Positions 41,470-51,246 of a stretch of DNA of 64,000 bases are shown here, piece by piece. Position 1 is the stretch's first letter. Each line of letters begins with the position of its first letter. The stretch is from Prochlorococcus marinus str. MIT 9314. Lineage in GTDB: Bacteria > Cyanobacteriota > Cyanobacteriia > PCC-6307 > Cyanobiaceae. A program made the position numbers and the translations under genes. The notes under the pieces are model-generated. The model searched no databases and was not told where the DNA came from. It saw only the letters and a program-made list of their open reading frames with translations. Location of the stretch: assembly GCF_000760035.1 (NCBI RefSeq), contig NZ_JNAO01000004.1, positions 81,317 through 145,316 of the forward strand, read 5' to 3'.

Positions 41470-42206
41470 ATAATACTCTCTTAGAATTAAAAAATATATC
41501 TTATAAATACAAAAATAATCTGATTCTAAATAAAGTAAATTTAAAAATAAATTCAGGGGAGAAAATTGCACTTTTAGGTAAAAGCGGCTCAGGAAAAACT
41601 ACACTTATATCAGTACTTAATGGCACTATCAAGCCAACTCAAGGTGAGGTTAAATTATTCAATAAAAGTTTTGAGGAATTAGATAGAAAGCAGAAAAGTA
41701 AGATATCAACTATTTGGCAAGATTTAAGATTAATAGAAGATCTCTCTGCAGAACAAAATGTTAATTGTGGACTACTAGCGGAAAACAATTTTTATTTCGC
41801 TTTTAAAAATTTGCTAAATATGAGTTCTTTTAAGAAGGCGCATAAATATATGCAATTATGTAGACTTCATAACTCTGTTTACGACAAAAAAATCAGAACA
41901 CTATCTGGGGGGCAAAAACAAAGGGTGGCTGTAGCTAGATCATTAATTCAAGGATCAAATATATTACTTGCAGATGAGCCTTTTAATAATTTAGATCCCA
42001 AATTGATAACAACAATTAAAAACCTTCTGCTAGAAAATGTAGATAAAAATAATACAAAAAAATCCCCAAAGACGGCATTAGTTGCATTACATAGATTAGA
42101 TTTGCTTAAGGATTTTGATAAAGTTATTGGAATAAGGGATGGTAAAATTTTTTTCAATATTAAAATAAATAACTTAAAGAAGCTTCATTTAGAAAAAATA
42201 TATTAA
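41466..42206 (+). CDS. phnC: Phosphonate/phosphite ABC transporter ATP-binding protein (core copy)
   Basis: The 246-residue ATPase has Walker A (GKSGSGKTT near 38-46), a variant Q-loop region (TIWQDLRLIEDLSAEQNVNC), signature LSGGQKQRVAVARSL and Walker B (ILLADEPFNNLDP). It lacks the long C-terminal tail of the island PhnC. The start overlaps phnD (ATGA). phnE follows after four bases. Confidence 0.93.
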   Translation: MNNTLLELKNISYKYKNNLILNKVNLKINSGEKIALLGKSGSGKTTLISVLNGTIKPTQGEVKLFNKSFEELDRKQKSKISTIWQDLRLIEDLSAEQNVNCGLLAENNFYFAFKNLLNMSSFKKAHKYMQLCRLHNSVYDKKIRTLSGGQKQRVAVARSLIQGSNILLADEPFNNLDPKLITTIKNLLLENVDKNNTKKSPKTALVALHRLDLLKDFDKVIGIRDGKIFFNIKINNLKKLHLEKIY

Positions 42207-42210
42207 TTAG

Positions 42211-43713
42211 TTGAATAAATTAAAATTAAACTATACCTCATTATCTTTTCTTCCAATTTTGGTATGCATACCTCTAGGGTATCAATTAATAAACAATCTT
42301 CATTTTGGAGGATTTAAATTATTCCAAGAATTTTTAATTTCTGCATTTAATCCCAAGATCGATAATGAAATTATTATTACCGTAATTAATCGATTAAATG
42401 AAACTATCTTAATTGGTTTTTTTAGTTGGTTAGTAAGTATTATTTTTGGAGCAATTTTTGGAATAATATCCTCAAATATTTTTTATAAAATCTTTAATAT
42501 TCCAAATTTTTTCTACAGCATGATAAGGTTTTTTCTAACAATAATTAGATCTATTCATGAAGTGGTTTGGGGAATAGTATTAATGCAAATATATGGCATA
42601 AATTTTTCAATAGGAATAATAGCTATATGTATACCTTATATTGCCGTAAATTCAAAAGTTTTTGCTGAACAATTAGAAACTATTGACTACAAAAGATTTG
42701 AATCTATAAATCAAATAAATGCACCTAAATTTTCATCTTTATTAACTATAGTATGGATTCCAATAATAAATACATTTAAAAACTTTGGTTTATATCGATT
42801 AGAGTGTTCAATAAGAAGTACAGTGATTTTAGGACTTTTTGGGATAGGAGGAATAGGTACTAGTATTTTTTTATCTTTCCAGACTTTGAATTTTAGGGAG
42901 TTATGGACTTATTTATGGTCCTTATCAATTTTGATAATTCTTTCTGGATTAATATTCAAAAAAATAAAATTTAATACTAAAAATAAAATCCTATCTATTT
43001 TTTTTATTGCAGTTTTTTTCATAACAATTTTATTTTCTTTTTCATATTTTCTCTATTTTATTTTTAATAATAATTTTGAAAATTTCAATTCCGTTAGTTC
43101 TCTATTTAAATCAAGCTCAGATTTAGGATTATTTGATTTCTTAAAACTTATATTAGAAACAATAATTTTAAGTCTCTTATCGACAGGAATCGCGATTAGT
43201 TTGCCTCCAGTAGTAATAGGAATTTTTAACAACAATACTTCTAAAATTTTTATAAAAATTTTTGCATTTTTATTACGTTTAATACCTACACCTGTAATAC
43301 TTCTAATTCTATTAACTTTTAATAATCCTTCTTTATCTTTAGCAGCTTTAACATTAGGTCTTCACAACGCAGGCATTACAAGCAAATTACTTTTTACAAA
43401 TCTAGAAAGCCAAGACAGGGGAAATTACATTGCAATGAAATCTCTAGGAATCTCAAAAAAGACTAGTTGGCTTTTAGGTTTATTTTCTCAACAAGCAAAA
43501 AGTTACTTAGCATATTGCGCTTATAGATCTGACATTATTATTAGAGAAACTGCAATTGTTGGGGTCATTGGAAGTGTTGGTCTAGGTTGGCAATTGCAAG
43601 AATCTCTAAGTTCCTTCGCATGGCAAGAAGTTACAATAGTATTGATAGCTTATAGCTCCATTGCAATAATTGGCGAATTAATAAGTGGTAAAATCAAAAA
43701 TAGTTTAGCTTGA
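42211..43713 (+). CDS. phnE: Fused double-domain phosphonate/phosphite ABC permease PhnE
   Basis: The 500-residue protein is two PhnE permeases joined. The first half has EAA-like FESINQINAPKFSSLLTIVW and LYRLECSIRSTVILGLFGIG. The second has YIAMKSLGISKKTSWLLGLF and AYRSDIIIRETAIVGVIGSV. About twelve hydrophobic segments are seen. TTG is the start. Each half supplies one half of the channel, replacing the two separate proteins of the island transporter. It closes the aspC-phnD-phnC-phnE run. Confidence 0.92.
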   Translation: MNKLKLNYTSLSFLPILVCIPLGYQLINNLHFGGFKLFQEFLISAFNPKIDNEIIITVINRLNETILIGFFSWLVSIIFGAIFGIISSNIFYKIFNIPNFFYSMIRFFLTIIRSIHEVVWGIVLMQIYGINFSIGIIAICIPYIAVNSKVFAEQLETIDYKRFESINQINAPKFSSLLTIVWIPIINTFKNFGLYRLECSIRSTVILGLFGIGGIGTSIFLSFQTLNFRELWTYLWSLSILIILSGLIFKKIKFNTKNKILSIFFIAVFFITILFSFSYFLYFIFNNNFENFNSVSSLFKSSSDLGLFDFLKLILETIILSLLSTGIAISLPPVVIGIFNNNTSKIFIKIFAFLLRLIPTPVILLILLTFNNPSLSLAALTLGLHNAGITSKLLFTNLESQDRGNYIAMKSLGISKKTSWLLGLFSQQAKSYLAYCAYRSDIIIRETAIVGVIGSVGLGWQLQESLSSFAWQEVTIVLIAYSSIAIIGELISGKIKNSLA

Positions 43714-43762
43714 TTTGTAAGAATAATTTGTTGAATCAAGTAATTATTTTTTTCCGGTTATA

Positions 43763-44407
43763 GTGAATAGTTTACCAAAACAGCTAGTTGTAATTGGAGA
43801 TAGCTCAGTTTATGGATGGGGAGATAATGAAGGTGGCGGATGGTGTGAAAGGCTTAGAAAAGATTGGTGCAACAACCAAAATGGGCCAGTAATTTATCAA
43901 CTTGGCATAAGGGGAGATGGGATAGAAAAAGTTTCAACTAGATGGGAAAAAGAATGGTCATCTAGAGGAGAAACTAGAAGAAATAAACCTAAAGCAATCC
44001 TGCTTAATGTTGGTCTTAACGACACTGCAGCAATTGGTCAGAAAAACGGAAGACATCAATTAGATATAGATGGATTTGAATATGGATTAGAGAGACTTAT
44101 TAATGAAATGCACTCTCAAACAAATGTCTTTGTTATTGGTTTAACACCTGTTGACGAAAGCAAAATGCCGTTTGCAGGATGTCTATGGTACTCAAATGAT
44201 TTTTGTAATTCTTATGAAAGGAGAATGGAGGAAGTATGCCTCAATCAGAGTGTCCCATTTCTTCCTACTTTTAGAGAAATGTACTCTGATAAAAGGAGTA
44301 AAAATTGGATTACGCAAGATGGGATTCATCTAAATTCCGAAGGTCATTTCTGGCTTTTCCAAAGACTGAAGAGCTGGGAGATTCTTACAAAATGGAAGGA
44401 ATCCTAG
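43763..44407 (+). CDS. SGNH/GDSL-family hydrolase
   Basis: The 214-residue protein starts at GTG 43763. Block I is VVIGDSSVYGWGDNEGGGW, with the catalytic serine in GDSS. Block III (LLNVGLNDTAA) and block V (QDGIHLNSEGHFWL), with the Asp-His pair, follow in order. These enzymes are esterases or lipases of varied substrate. No signal peptide is seen, so it is probably cytoplasmic. Confidence 0.85.
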   Translation: MNSLPKQLVVIGDSSVYGWGDNEGGGWCERLRKDWCNNQNGPVIYQLGIRGDGIEKVSTRWEKEWSSRGETRRNKPKAILLNVGLNDTAAIGQKNGRHQLDIDGFEYGLERLINEMHSQTNVFVIGLTPVDESKMPFAGCLWYSNDFCNSYERRMEEVCLNQSVPFLPTFREMYSDKRSKNWITQDGIHLNSEGHFWLFQRLKSWEILTKWKES

Positions 44408-44423
44408 GCCTTTTCAAATATTT

Positions 44424-45167
44424 TTAATTTAAAAAATATGAATATAAAATAAGAGCAAACATAGCAAAAATAGAAGCAATACTTGTCTGAATAGCATTCA
44501 CCAATTCATTACTTAATTTATATTTGTTTTGAAATTTAGCACCAATAATACTTTCAGAAAGTGTTGCCAAGAATCCAGAAACTACAACAACTATAAAATG
44601 ATATTTTGTAGAAATAATTGATAGACGAAGCATTATAAAAGCCATAAATATTGATCCCAAAACACTAGCTAATGTTCCTTCTATACTTATTCCTCCTTCA
44701 GTTCCTCTCTCAACCTTTTTAAGTGAAGTAATTAAATATGTCTCTTTACCAAATCTTTTTCCAATTTCACTGCCAAAAGTATCCGCCAACTTTGCAGCAA
44801 AACTTGCAGCAAAACCTACTTTAAACATCACTACGTTTGCAGCATTAAATTTGGTCATAATGGCAAGAAATAATCCTGTAGCTGCAGAGCCCCATACATT
44901 CTCAGGACCTCTTCTCCCGTCTCTTTTTTCAGCTATACCTTTTTCTTTTTTAAATTTAAAACCTATTTTGGTAACGAGAGATCCAAATAATAAATAAATT
45001 ACAACTGACATCCATCCCTGCCAAGACAAACATCCCCACAAAATTGTGCCTAAAATTCCTGCACTTATCCAACCACTTTTTGTCATCAAAGGAATCCTGC
45101 AAAATATATAAATCAAAATAAAATTAAAGCAAAAACCTATAAAAAATTGATTTCTAATTAAATCCAT
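44424..45167 (-). CDS. DUF92 / TIGR00297 membrane protein (VTE6-like)
   Basis: The 247-residue integral membrane protein has several helices and the family stretches GWISAGILGTILWGCLSWQG, AAKLADTFGSEIGKRFGK and GGISIEGTLASVLGSIFMAF. Plant VTE6 of this family is a phytyl-phosphate kinase in tocopherol synthesis. A role in phytol recycling after chlorophyll turnover is plausible here. It lies six bases after rsmE on the same strand. Confidence 0.85.
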   Translation of the reverse strand: MDLIRNQFFIGFCFNFILIYIFCRIPLMTKSGWISAGILGTILWGCLSWQGWMSVVIYLLFGSLVTKIGFKFKKEKGIAEKRDGRRGPENVWGSAATGLFLAIMTKFNAANVVMFKVGFAASFAAKLADTFGSEIGKRFGKETYLITSLKKVERGTEGGISIEGTLASVLGSIFMAFIMLRLSIISTKYHFIVVVVSGFLATLSESIIGAKFQNKYKLSNELVNAIQTSIASIFAMFALILYSYFLN

Positions 45168-45173
45168 ATTTAT

Positions 45174-45947
45174 CTAATGCCTTAATTTTAAATCAATTCT
45201 CCACTGATTTAGAATTGATGATGCGTTAATACTAGCCGTTGAAGTTCTTAAGATAGTGTCGGAAAGTTTAACAAAGGTAACATTACTTTTATTAAAAAAA
45301 TCAATTTCTTTAGAGGACCAACCTCCTTCAGGGCCAACTACATTCCAAAAAGTACCTCCTTTTTTATTTACAAATTCTTGTTGTTTTCTTAACCATTGAT
45401 TTAAGTCATAACTAGTATCTTCTCTAGTTATGGAAATTGAAACTCTTTCTTGATTATTTCTACTTTTTAGCCATTCAATAATATCCATACCATTTAATAT
45501 AGATGGTTTCCATAATCTCTCACTTTGCTCAACTGATTCTTTGATTATTGAATTCCATCTCAAAAGTTTTCTAGAAAAATTTAATTTTTTGTTTACCTGT
45601 CTTTCTGAAAATAATGGCTGTATAAAATCAATTCCTATTTCAGTACACATTTTTAAAATATCCTCAAAACCACTTTTTGGTATAACCACGGCTATTCCTA
45701 ATAAGTAAATTTCTTGTTCTTGAAATAAGTAAGGTTTTTTTAATTGAATTATTTCTAAACAATCATTTTTAACTTTTATAGCTTTCCATAATGAACCCTC
45801 TCCGTTAGCTATAAATATTTCTTTACCATTTTTTATCCTCATTACTTTATTTAAATAATGAGCCTCTTCTTTAGAAAGTTCTAAGTTTTTGTTCTTAATA
45901 TTTTCAATTCTTTCATGGGAAATAATTAATCTTGTTAAGTCTTCCAT
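45174..45947 (-). CDS. rsmE: 16S rRNA (uracil-1498-N3)-methyltransferase RsmE
   Basis: The 257-residue SPOUT methyltransferase has an N-terminal PUA-like part (LSKEEAHYLNKVMRIKNGKE) and the knotted C-terminal SAM site (GPEGGWSSKEIDFFNKSNVT and LSDTILRTSTASINASSIL). It modifies U1498 near the ribosomal decoding centre. It is in a same-strand run with DUF3531 and DUF92 genes, spaced by 6-9 bases. Confidence 0.93.
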   Translation of the reverse strand: MEDLTRLIISHERIENIKNKNLELSKEEAHYLNKVMRIKNGKEIFIANGEGSLWKAIKVKNDCLEIIQLKKPYLFQEQEIYLLGIAVVIPKSGFEDILKMCTEIGIDFIQPLFSERQVNKKLNFSRKLLRWNSIIKESVEQSERLWKPSILNGMDIIEWLKSRNNQERVSISITREDTSYDLNQWLRKQQEFVNKKGGTFWNVVGPEGGWSSKEIDFFNKSNVTFVKLSDTILRTSTASINASSILNQWRIDLKLRH

Positions 45948-45956
45948 CTAAAACAC

Positions 45957-46400
45957 TTAATCTTTGAAAACTAAATCTTCATGTTCTTCAATTGCCCAAT
46001 CATTATTTTCACCCCCAATAATTAACTCTTCAATTTTTACATAATTATTTGATATCTCATTCAAAGAATTTATTAATATATCTATTGAAATGGAGTCTGA
46101 AGTTCCAAAATCAACCCAACATCTTCCCCAAAAATTTTGATATTCCATAATTCCTAAATTATGCATTAAGGCTGGAAGAGATGCATTTTTTTGGTCATTA
46201 TCGTAGGACATCCAACTTAGATCGGAACCCTCTTCATGAGTTTGCAAATTTTCAGAATTAAATCCACCTAACCTGCCTAAAACGTACCAACTATCAAAAA
46301 CACCATCTAAATAATTTTTTTCATCTTGAGTTGGTGATTCTGAAAACTTGATCCATATCCAACAGTTAAAAGGATCAACTTCCCTAAAAATAATATTCAT
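45957..46400 (-). CDS. DUF3531 family protein
   Basis: The 147-residue protein starts MNIIFREVDPFNCWIWIKFS and has VFDSWYVLGRLGGFNSENLQ, a conserved plan of cyanobacterial and plastid DUF3531. It is an acidic soluble protein without known function. It heads the DUF3531-rsmE-DUF92 run. Confidence 0.8.
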   Translation of the reverse strand: MNIIFREVDPFNCWIWIKFSESPTQDEKNYLDGVFDSWYVLGRLGGFNSENLQTHEEGSDLSWMSYDNDQKNASLPALMHNLGIMEYQNFWGRCWVDFGTSDSISIDILINSLNEISNNYVKIEELIIGGENNDWAIEEHEDLVFKD

Positions 46401-46407
46401 ATTGACT

Positions 46408-46433
46408 AATAGCTTTTTAGATCTAAAGCTATT
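46408..46433. promoter_or_regulatory. Nine-base inverted repeat between divergent genes
   Basis: AATAGCTTT pairs with AAAGCTATT across eight bases (TTAGATCT). The dyad lies just outside the start of DUF3531 and 50 bases before the ABC gene, where an operator for the divergent pair would be expected. No known factor is matched. Confidence 0.3.
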
Positions 46434-46483
46434 ATAAGTAAGTTATTACTAGATTAAAATTCATACCTATAACTTAATTAATA

Positions 46484-47131
46484 ATGCTTGATTTAAAAGA
46501 GATATCTTATCAACCCCAAACTGGTGAAAGAAAAATAATAGACAATTTAAATTTAGAAGTACATGAAAACGAAATCATTTTAATTTGCGGCAATAGTGGT
46601 TCAGGAAAAACAACGCTACTCGAAATAATAAGCGGACTAACAAATCCACAAAAAGGAAAAATTACTTGGAAGAATAAAACTTTATCTTCTAGACAAAGAA
46701 GATGGTTTTGTGGTGTAGTATTTCAATTTCCTGAAAGATACTTTATAGGTACAACCATTGGGAAAGAATTAAAAATAGGCTATAAATCTTTAAGAGAAAA
46801 AAATATAGAAATAGTTTTAAATAAAGTTGGTTTAAAAAAAATTAATCTGGCTCAACCACCAGAACAACTAAGTGGCGGACAACAAAGACGATTAGCTGTA
46901 GCAGTTCAACTACTTAGGAACCCCTCAATTCTTTTACTTGATGAACCAACTGCTGGATTAGACTATTCAATGAGAAATGATGTGAAGAATTTAATTCTTG
47001 ATTTAAAAAATAAAAATACAATTATTATTGTTACTCATGAACCTGCTTTATTTGAGGGAATTCCTTCTAGGATATTATTCTTGGAAAAAGGGAAAATCAA
47101 AAACTTTATGAAAGAAAATCATGCCGGATAG
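46484..47131 (+). CDS. ABC transporter ATP-binding protein (ECF/CbiO-like)
   Basis: The 215-residue ATPase has Walker A (GNSGSGKTT near 36-44), the ECF-type Q-loop region [18 protein letters not shown], signature [15 protein letters not shown] and Walker B ([12 protein letters not shown]). No permease lies beside it. Plastid homologues of this lone ATPase family exist. The transported substrate is unknown. It overlaps hslO by 11 bases. Confidence 0.85.
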   Translation: MLDLKEISYQPQTGERKIIDNLNLEVHENEIILICGNSGSGKTTLLEIISGLTNPQKGKITWKNKTLSSRQRRWFCGVVFQFPERYFIGTTIGKELKIGYKSLREKNIEIVLNKVGLKKINLAQPPEQLSGGQQRRLAVAVQLLRNPSILLLDEPTAGLDYSMRNDVKNLILDLKNKNTIIIVTHEPALFEGIPSRILFLEKGKIKNFMKENHAG

Positions 47132-48029
47132 GATAGTTCGGGCTACTGCAGCAAATGGAGGAATAAGATTAGTTGCAGTCTTAACAACAGAATCTTCTTT
47201 AGAAGCAAAAAAAAGACACGGTCTTTCTTATTTAACCACCTGTATCTTAGGAAGAGCATTTAGTGCTTCACTACTTCTAGCAAGCTCGATGAAGGTAATG
47301 CACGGAAGAGTTACTTTAAGAGTTAGATCTGACGGCCCTTTAAAAGGATTACTAGTTGATGCAGGTAGAGATGGAAAAGTTAGGGGTTATGTAGGGAATC
47401 CTAATTTAGAATTAGACCTTGTCAAAATAAGCAATAATAAATATTCTTTTGATTTTACAAAAGCATTAGGTAAAGGATATTTAAATGTGATTAGAGATAG
47501 TGGATTTGGAGAACCCTTTACAAGCACTGTTGAATTAGTAAATGGAAATATTGCTGAAGACTTAGCTTCATATTTATATCATTCAGAGCAAACTCCTTCT
47601 GCTGTATTAATTGGAGAAAAAATTCAAAATAAAAGTGTTATTTGTAGTGGTGGCCTATTAGCTCAAGTTCTACCTAAAATAGATACTGACCCTCTACTTG
47701 TCTCACTACTTGAAGAAAGATGTAAAGAAATTAATTCTTTCAGCGAAGAACTATTTAAGTCAAAAGATAATCTTCTTTCGTTAATTAGAAATATATTTCC
47801 CGATATTGACGATAAATCAATCTCTGAAAAAGCTCGTTCTCAAGAAGTAAGTTTTAAATGCAAGTGTTCCAAACAAAGAAGTTTAAATGCGATGAAAATG
47901 CTTGATAAAAGTGAGTTAGAGGACATCCTCAAGAAAGATGGCAAAGCAGAGTTGGTTTGTGAATTTTGTAAGAATAAATATCTTATAAATTATGAAGAAA
48001 TTAAATCGATGATAGAAAATCAATCATAA
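47121..48029 (+). CDS. hslO: Redox-regulated chaperone Hsp33
   Basis: The 302-residue holdase chaperone is activated by oxidation. The N-terminal domain shows [18 protein letters not shown] and [20 protein letters not shown]. The zinc switch at the end has cysteines in FKCKCSKQR and VCEFCKNKY (CxC and CxxC). The start lies within the end of the ABC gene, so the two are coupled. Its end overlaps the convergent gene by six bases. Confidence 0.96.
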   Translation: MPDRIVRATAANGGIRLVAVLTTESSLEAKKRHGLSYLTTCILGRAFSASLLLASSMKVMHGRVTLRVRSDGPLKGLLVDAGRDGKVRGYVGNPNLELDLVKISNNKYSFDFTKALGKGYLNVIRDSGFGEPFTSTVELVNGNIAEDLASYLYHSEQTPSAVLIGEKIQNKSVICSGGLLAQVLPKIDTDPLLVSLLEERCKEINSFSEELFKSKDNLLSLIRNIFPDIDDKSISEKARSQEVSFKCKCSKQRSLNAMKMLDKSELEDILKKDGKAELVCEFCKNKYLINYEEIKSMIENQS

Positions 48030-48698
48030 AAAAATTACGCCTAGCCATAAAATAACCATGGCTGGAATACTTTGAATTTTTTGTATTGATAAAGAGTTAT
48101 TTGATACTTCCTGAATGAAAGAATTATTTTCAAGCAATCCACCAAAAATTAATCCTATCGAGAGAAAGGTAACACTCCAACCCAGAGAACTTATAAATCT
48201 TTTACCGGATTTAATTTGAGTATAGGTAAGTATTAATGTAGAGATAGAGAGTAAAAGTCTATTATTAGAGTCTGGACTGATAAATAACAAAATTAAAAAT
48301 AATAGCCCAACAGATATTTTTATTGAAAGATTATCAAATGAGGGGGCAGTTATTTTTGGCAGACTATACTGACTTGAGTTCTTAGAGTTATTACTTAAAT
48401 TTTTTATCTTAGAAAGCAGTGGAAAATTATTATTGGTAAATTGATTAATTTGTTTTTCTTTTTTTGAGGCACTCACAGCTTCATAGCTTACATTTCCTGA
48501 TTGCCTAGCTTTCAAACTTCCCATGAGTAATTGATCAAAGGAAGATTCTATTTTCGCTTTTAAAATTAAATCTTCACCAGCCTCTTCAACTTTAAGATCT
48601 CTAGCCCTCTGAATATCCTCAAAAGCAGCATCTTCTTTTACACCTAAAATTTCATAAGGTGATTTTTCGTTATTGTTTTTACTACTGTTTGAATCCAA
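48024..48698 (-). CDS. CPP1-like (J-like domain) membrane protein
   Basis: The 224-residue protein starts with a J-like segment ([20 protein letters not shown]) lacking HPD, as in the CPP1-like family. Three or four membrane helices close the protein ([51 protein letters not shown]). Plant CPP1 stabilises protochlorophyllide oxidoreductase. A chaperone role in the thylakoid membrane is likely by analogy. Confidence 0.82.
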   Translation of the reverse strand: MDSNSSKNNNEKSPYEILGVKEDAAFEDIQRARDLKVEEAGEDLILKAKIESSFDQLLMGSLKARQSGNVSYEAVSASKKEKQINQFTNNNFPLLSKIKNLSNNSKNSSQYSLPKITAPSFDNLSIKISVGLLFLILLFISPDSNNRLLLSISTLILTYTQIKSGKRFISSLGWSVTFLSIGLIFGGLLENNSFIQEVSNNSLSIQKIQSIPAMVILWLGVIFL

Positions 48699-48750
48699 AT
48701 TTTTTTTACCAATAATAACAGATTAACTAATTTTATAATCCATTAAGACT

Positions 48751-50388
48751 TTATAAAACAATTGGTTCGACTCCACTAACAACAGGAGCAACTTTGTTTA
48801 AATTTAGTTGATTATTGTCTTCAACAAATTGATTTAGATTCCACTCATTTTTAAAAAGAATAACTGGCCTATTCCAACAATCTTTAACTATTTTACAATT
48901 GAATATCCTGCCTAATTTTTCAATTGCTGGCCATCCATCCGAAATCCATCTAGCCAATTGATATGGCATTGCTTCAAGATTTGCATCTACACCATATTCA
49001 CTTTTTAATCTATGAGTAACTACCTCTAACTGCAATTGACCAACAGCTGCGAGTATAGGATCTCTTTTGCTCTCATCAAAGTCATAAAGGATCTGAACAG
49101 CTCCCTCTTCTCGAAGTTCATTAACACCCTTTCTAAAATTTTTAAATGCTGAGGGATTTGGATTTCTTAGCCAGCTGAATATTTCAGGACTAAAGGATGG
49201 TATGCCCTCATATTCCAGATGAGCACCAGTATAAAGAGTATCTCCAATAGAAAACATACCTGGATTGTTTAAACCAATAACATCTCCAGGATAGGCATCA
49301 TCAACAACTTCTCTATCTTGCCCAAATATTTTTTGTGGTCTTGATAATCTGATTGTTTTCCCAGTTCTGGAATGTTTAACTGACATATCCTTTTCAAATT
49401 TACCACTACAAACTCTTATAAAAGCAACCCTATCTCTGTGCTTTGGATCCATATTTGCCTGTAGCTTAAAAACAAACCCACTAAATTCATCGCTTGCAGG
49501 TTCAATATCCCCTTTATTACTATTTCTTGAAGTTGGTTTTTGTGCCATTTTTAAAAAACTATCTAAAAATGGTCTTACACCAAAATTAGTCATAGCAGAT
49601 CCAAAGAAAACTGGGGTTAAAGAGCCATTGAAAACTTTTTCTTTTTCAAATTTCGATCCTGCCTCATCAAGAACCTCTAATTCTTCAAGTGATTTTTCAA
49701 GTAAATCTCTTTCTACATATTTTGATAGCTCCTTATCTTCAAGACTTAATCTTTTCTCATTCGATTGTTTCCCTCTCACTGCTTTATCAAATAAAATAAC
49801 CTCTCTTGAAAATCTATCAACAACCCCTCTAAATTCCTCGCCACTACCAATTGGCCAGTTTATAGGTAGGGTATTTAATCCAAGTTCTGATTCAATTTCA
49901 TCAAGCAAAGAAAATGGCTCTCTTCCTGGTCTATCCATTTTATTTATGAAAGTAAATATTGGTATTTTTCGCATCTTGCAAACTTCAAACAATTTTCTAG
50001 TTTGAGGTTCTAATCCTTTAGCAGCATCTTCCAACATAACTGCATTATCAGCAGCAGCTAATGTTCTATAAGTATCTTCGGAGAAATCTTGGTGTCCTGG
50101 TGTATCTAATAGATTAATTACTGATCTTTCATATTCAAATTGCAATACAGTTGATGTAATAGAAATACCTCTTTGTTTCTCAAGTTCCATCCAGTCTGAA
50201 GTGGCTTTTCTCTGATTACCCCTGGCTTTTACTGCTCCTGCCTGTTGAATGGCACCTCCATACAAAAGAAGTTTCTCGGTAAGAGTCGTTTTCCCAGCAT
50301 CTGGATGTGAAATAATAGCAAAATTTCTTCTTTTATTTACCGCATCCAGTATTTCTTTATTATTTAGAATTTTAGTATCTAAGCTCAT
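48751..50388 (-). CDS. prfC: Peptide chain release factor 3
   Basis: This 545-residue translational GTPase recycles RF1/RF2. G motifs: G1 [16 protein letters not shown]3 [14 protein letters not shown] and G4 NKMDRP. The family stretches [20 protein letters not shown] and [20 protein letters not shown] are present, with the RF3 C-terminal domain to the end. Slightly longer than the E. coli protein, as usual in cyanobacteria. Confidence 0.96.
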   Translation of the reverse strand: MSLDTKILNNKEILDAVNKRRNFAIISHPDAGKTTLTEKLLLYGGAIQQAGAVKARGNQRKATSDWMELEKQRGISITSTVLQFEYERSVINLLDTPGHQDFSEDTYRTLAAADNAVMLEDAAKGLEPQTRKLFEVCKMRKIPIFTFINKMDRPGREPFSLLDEIESELGLNTLPINWPIGSGEEFRGVVDRFSREVILFDKAVRGKQSNEKRLSLEDKELSKYVERDLLEKSLEELEVLDEAGSKFEKEKVFNGSLTPVFFGSAMTNFGVRPFLDSFLKMAQKPTSRNSNKGDIEPASDEFSGFVFKLQANMDPKHRDRVAFIRVCSGKFEKDMSVKHSRTGKTIRLSRPQKIFGQDREVVDDAYPGDVIGLNNPGMFSIGDTLYTGAHLEYEGIPSFSPEIFSWLRNPNPSAFKNFRKGVNELREEGAVQILYDFDESKRDPILAAVGQLQLEVVTHRLKSEYGVDANLEAMPYQLARWISDGWPAIEKLGRIFNCKIVKDCWNRPVILFKNEWNLNQFVEDNNQLNLNKVAPVVSGVEPIVL

Positions 50389-50419
50389 TTATATAATATA
50401 AGGATCTTTCACTTAGTTC

Positions 50420-51115
50420 TTAAACATTACCATAGACTATTAAATAATTTTCACCTTCTTCAAAGACATCTAAAGAGGATAGGTCGTTCTCTAAAGTGAA
50501 ATTTTTTAACTCTTTAAAAGTATAAGAAGCTCTTAAAGATGCATAATAATCATTAGTTAAGATCTCATTATATTTTATTGAACATTGTGCTTTGAGTTCT
50601 AAAGCAGACTTTTCATCTAATGGCCTTTTTAAGTCCTTGTGAAAATTTACAGTAATATTACTAGACAAACTTCTTATTGTGTTGAAGAAATCTTCAAGAT
50701 TGGTAATGTGATGAATCAAACTGTTGCTTACTAGTAAACTAATTTTTTTTTTAAGTAAAAAATTATTTAATTTAATGTCTTTGATATCAGAACAAATGTA
50801 GCGTAAATTTTTTAATTTTTTGTGATTAGTAGAAATACTTTTATTATATTTTGCTCTCAAAATCATCTCTTTAGAACCATCTATTCCTAAGACTTCAGTA
50901 TTAGGCCATTTTATTGCTAACTTCTCAGAAATATTTCCTGGGCCACATCCTAAATCAACTATTAAATCATTTTCACCTAAAGAAATATTCTTTCTCAAAA
51001 GATATTGATTAATTTGATTAATTAGATTAACTTCCCCTTCTGAAAAATCAGCTTCGTCATAAGAAATGACCTGTTCTTTACCTTCCATTAATTCAGGTTC
51101 AGGGATTCTTTCCAT
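50420..51115 (-). CDS. Class I SAM-dependent methyltransferase
   Basis: The 231-residue protein has the SAM motif IVDLGCGPGNISEKLAIKWP and the acidic strand end LGIDGSKEMI. A loop LLVSNSLIHHITNLEDFF is typical of small-molecule methyltransferases. The substrate is unknown. It lies 31 bases upstream of prfC on the same strand and may share its transcript. Confidence 0.88.
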   Translation of the reverse strand: MERIPEPELMEGKEQVISYDEADFSEGEVNLINQINQYLLRKNISLGENDLIVDLGCGPGNISEKLAIKWPNTEVLGIDGSKEMILRAKYNKSISTNHKKLKNLRYICSDIKDIKLNNFLLKKKISLLVSNSLIHHITNLEDFFNTIRSLSSNITVNFHKDLKRPLDEKSALELKAQCSIKYNEILTNDYYASLRASYTFKELKNFTLENDLSSLDVFEEGENYLIVYGNV

Positions 51116-51246
51116 ATCCTTTCTTGAAACAAAGATTTCATATTAAACATAATTCTACACAAACCGTTAAATAGTGGTAAGAATGGTTGCAGACGCCACA
51201 GGTAGAGTTATTCTTCCATTACGGGTTATTTACATAGGTTTTTATC

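Noticed and set aside
51116..51246. Cobalamin riboswitch before nrdJ
   Set aside because: A short GC-rich patch (GACGCCACAGG) is present, but the B12-box pattern is not.
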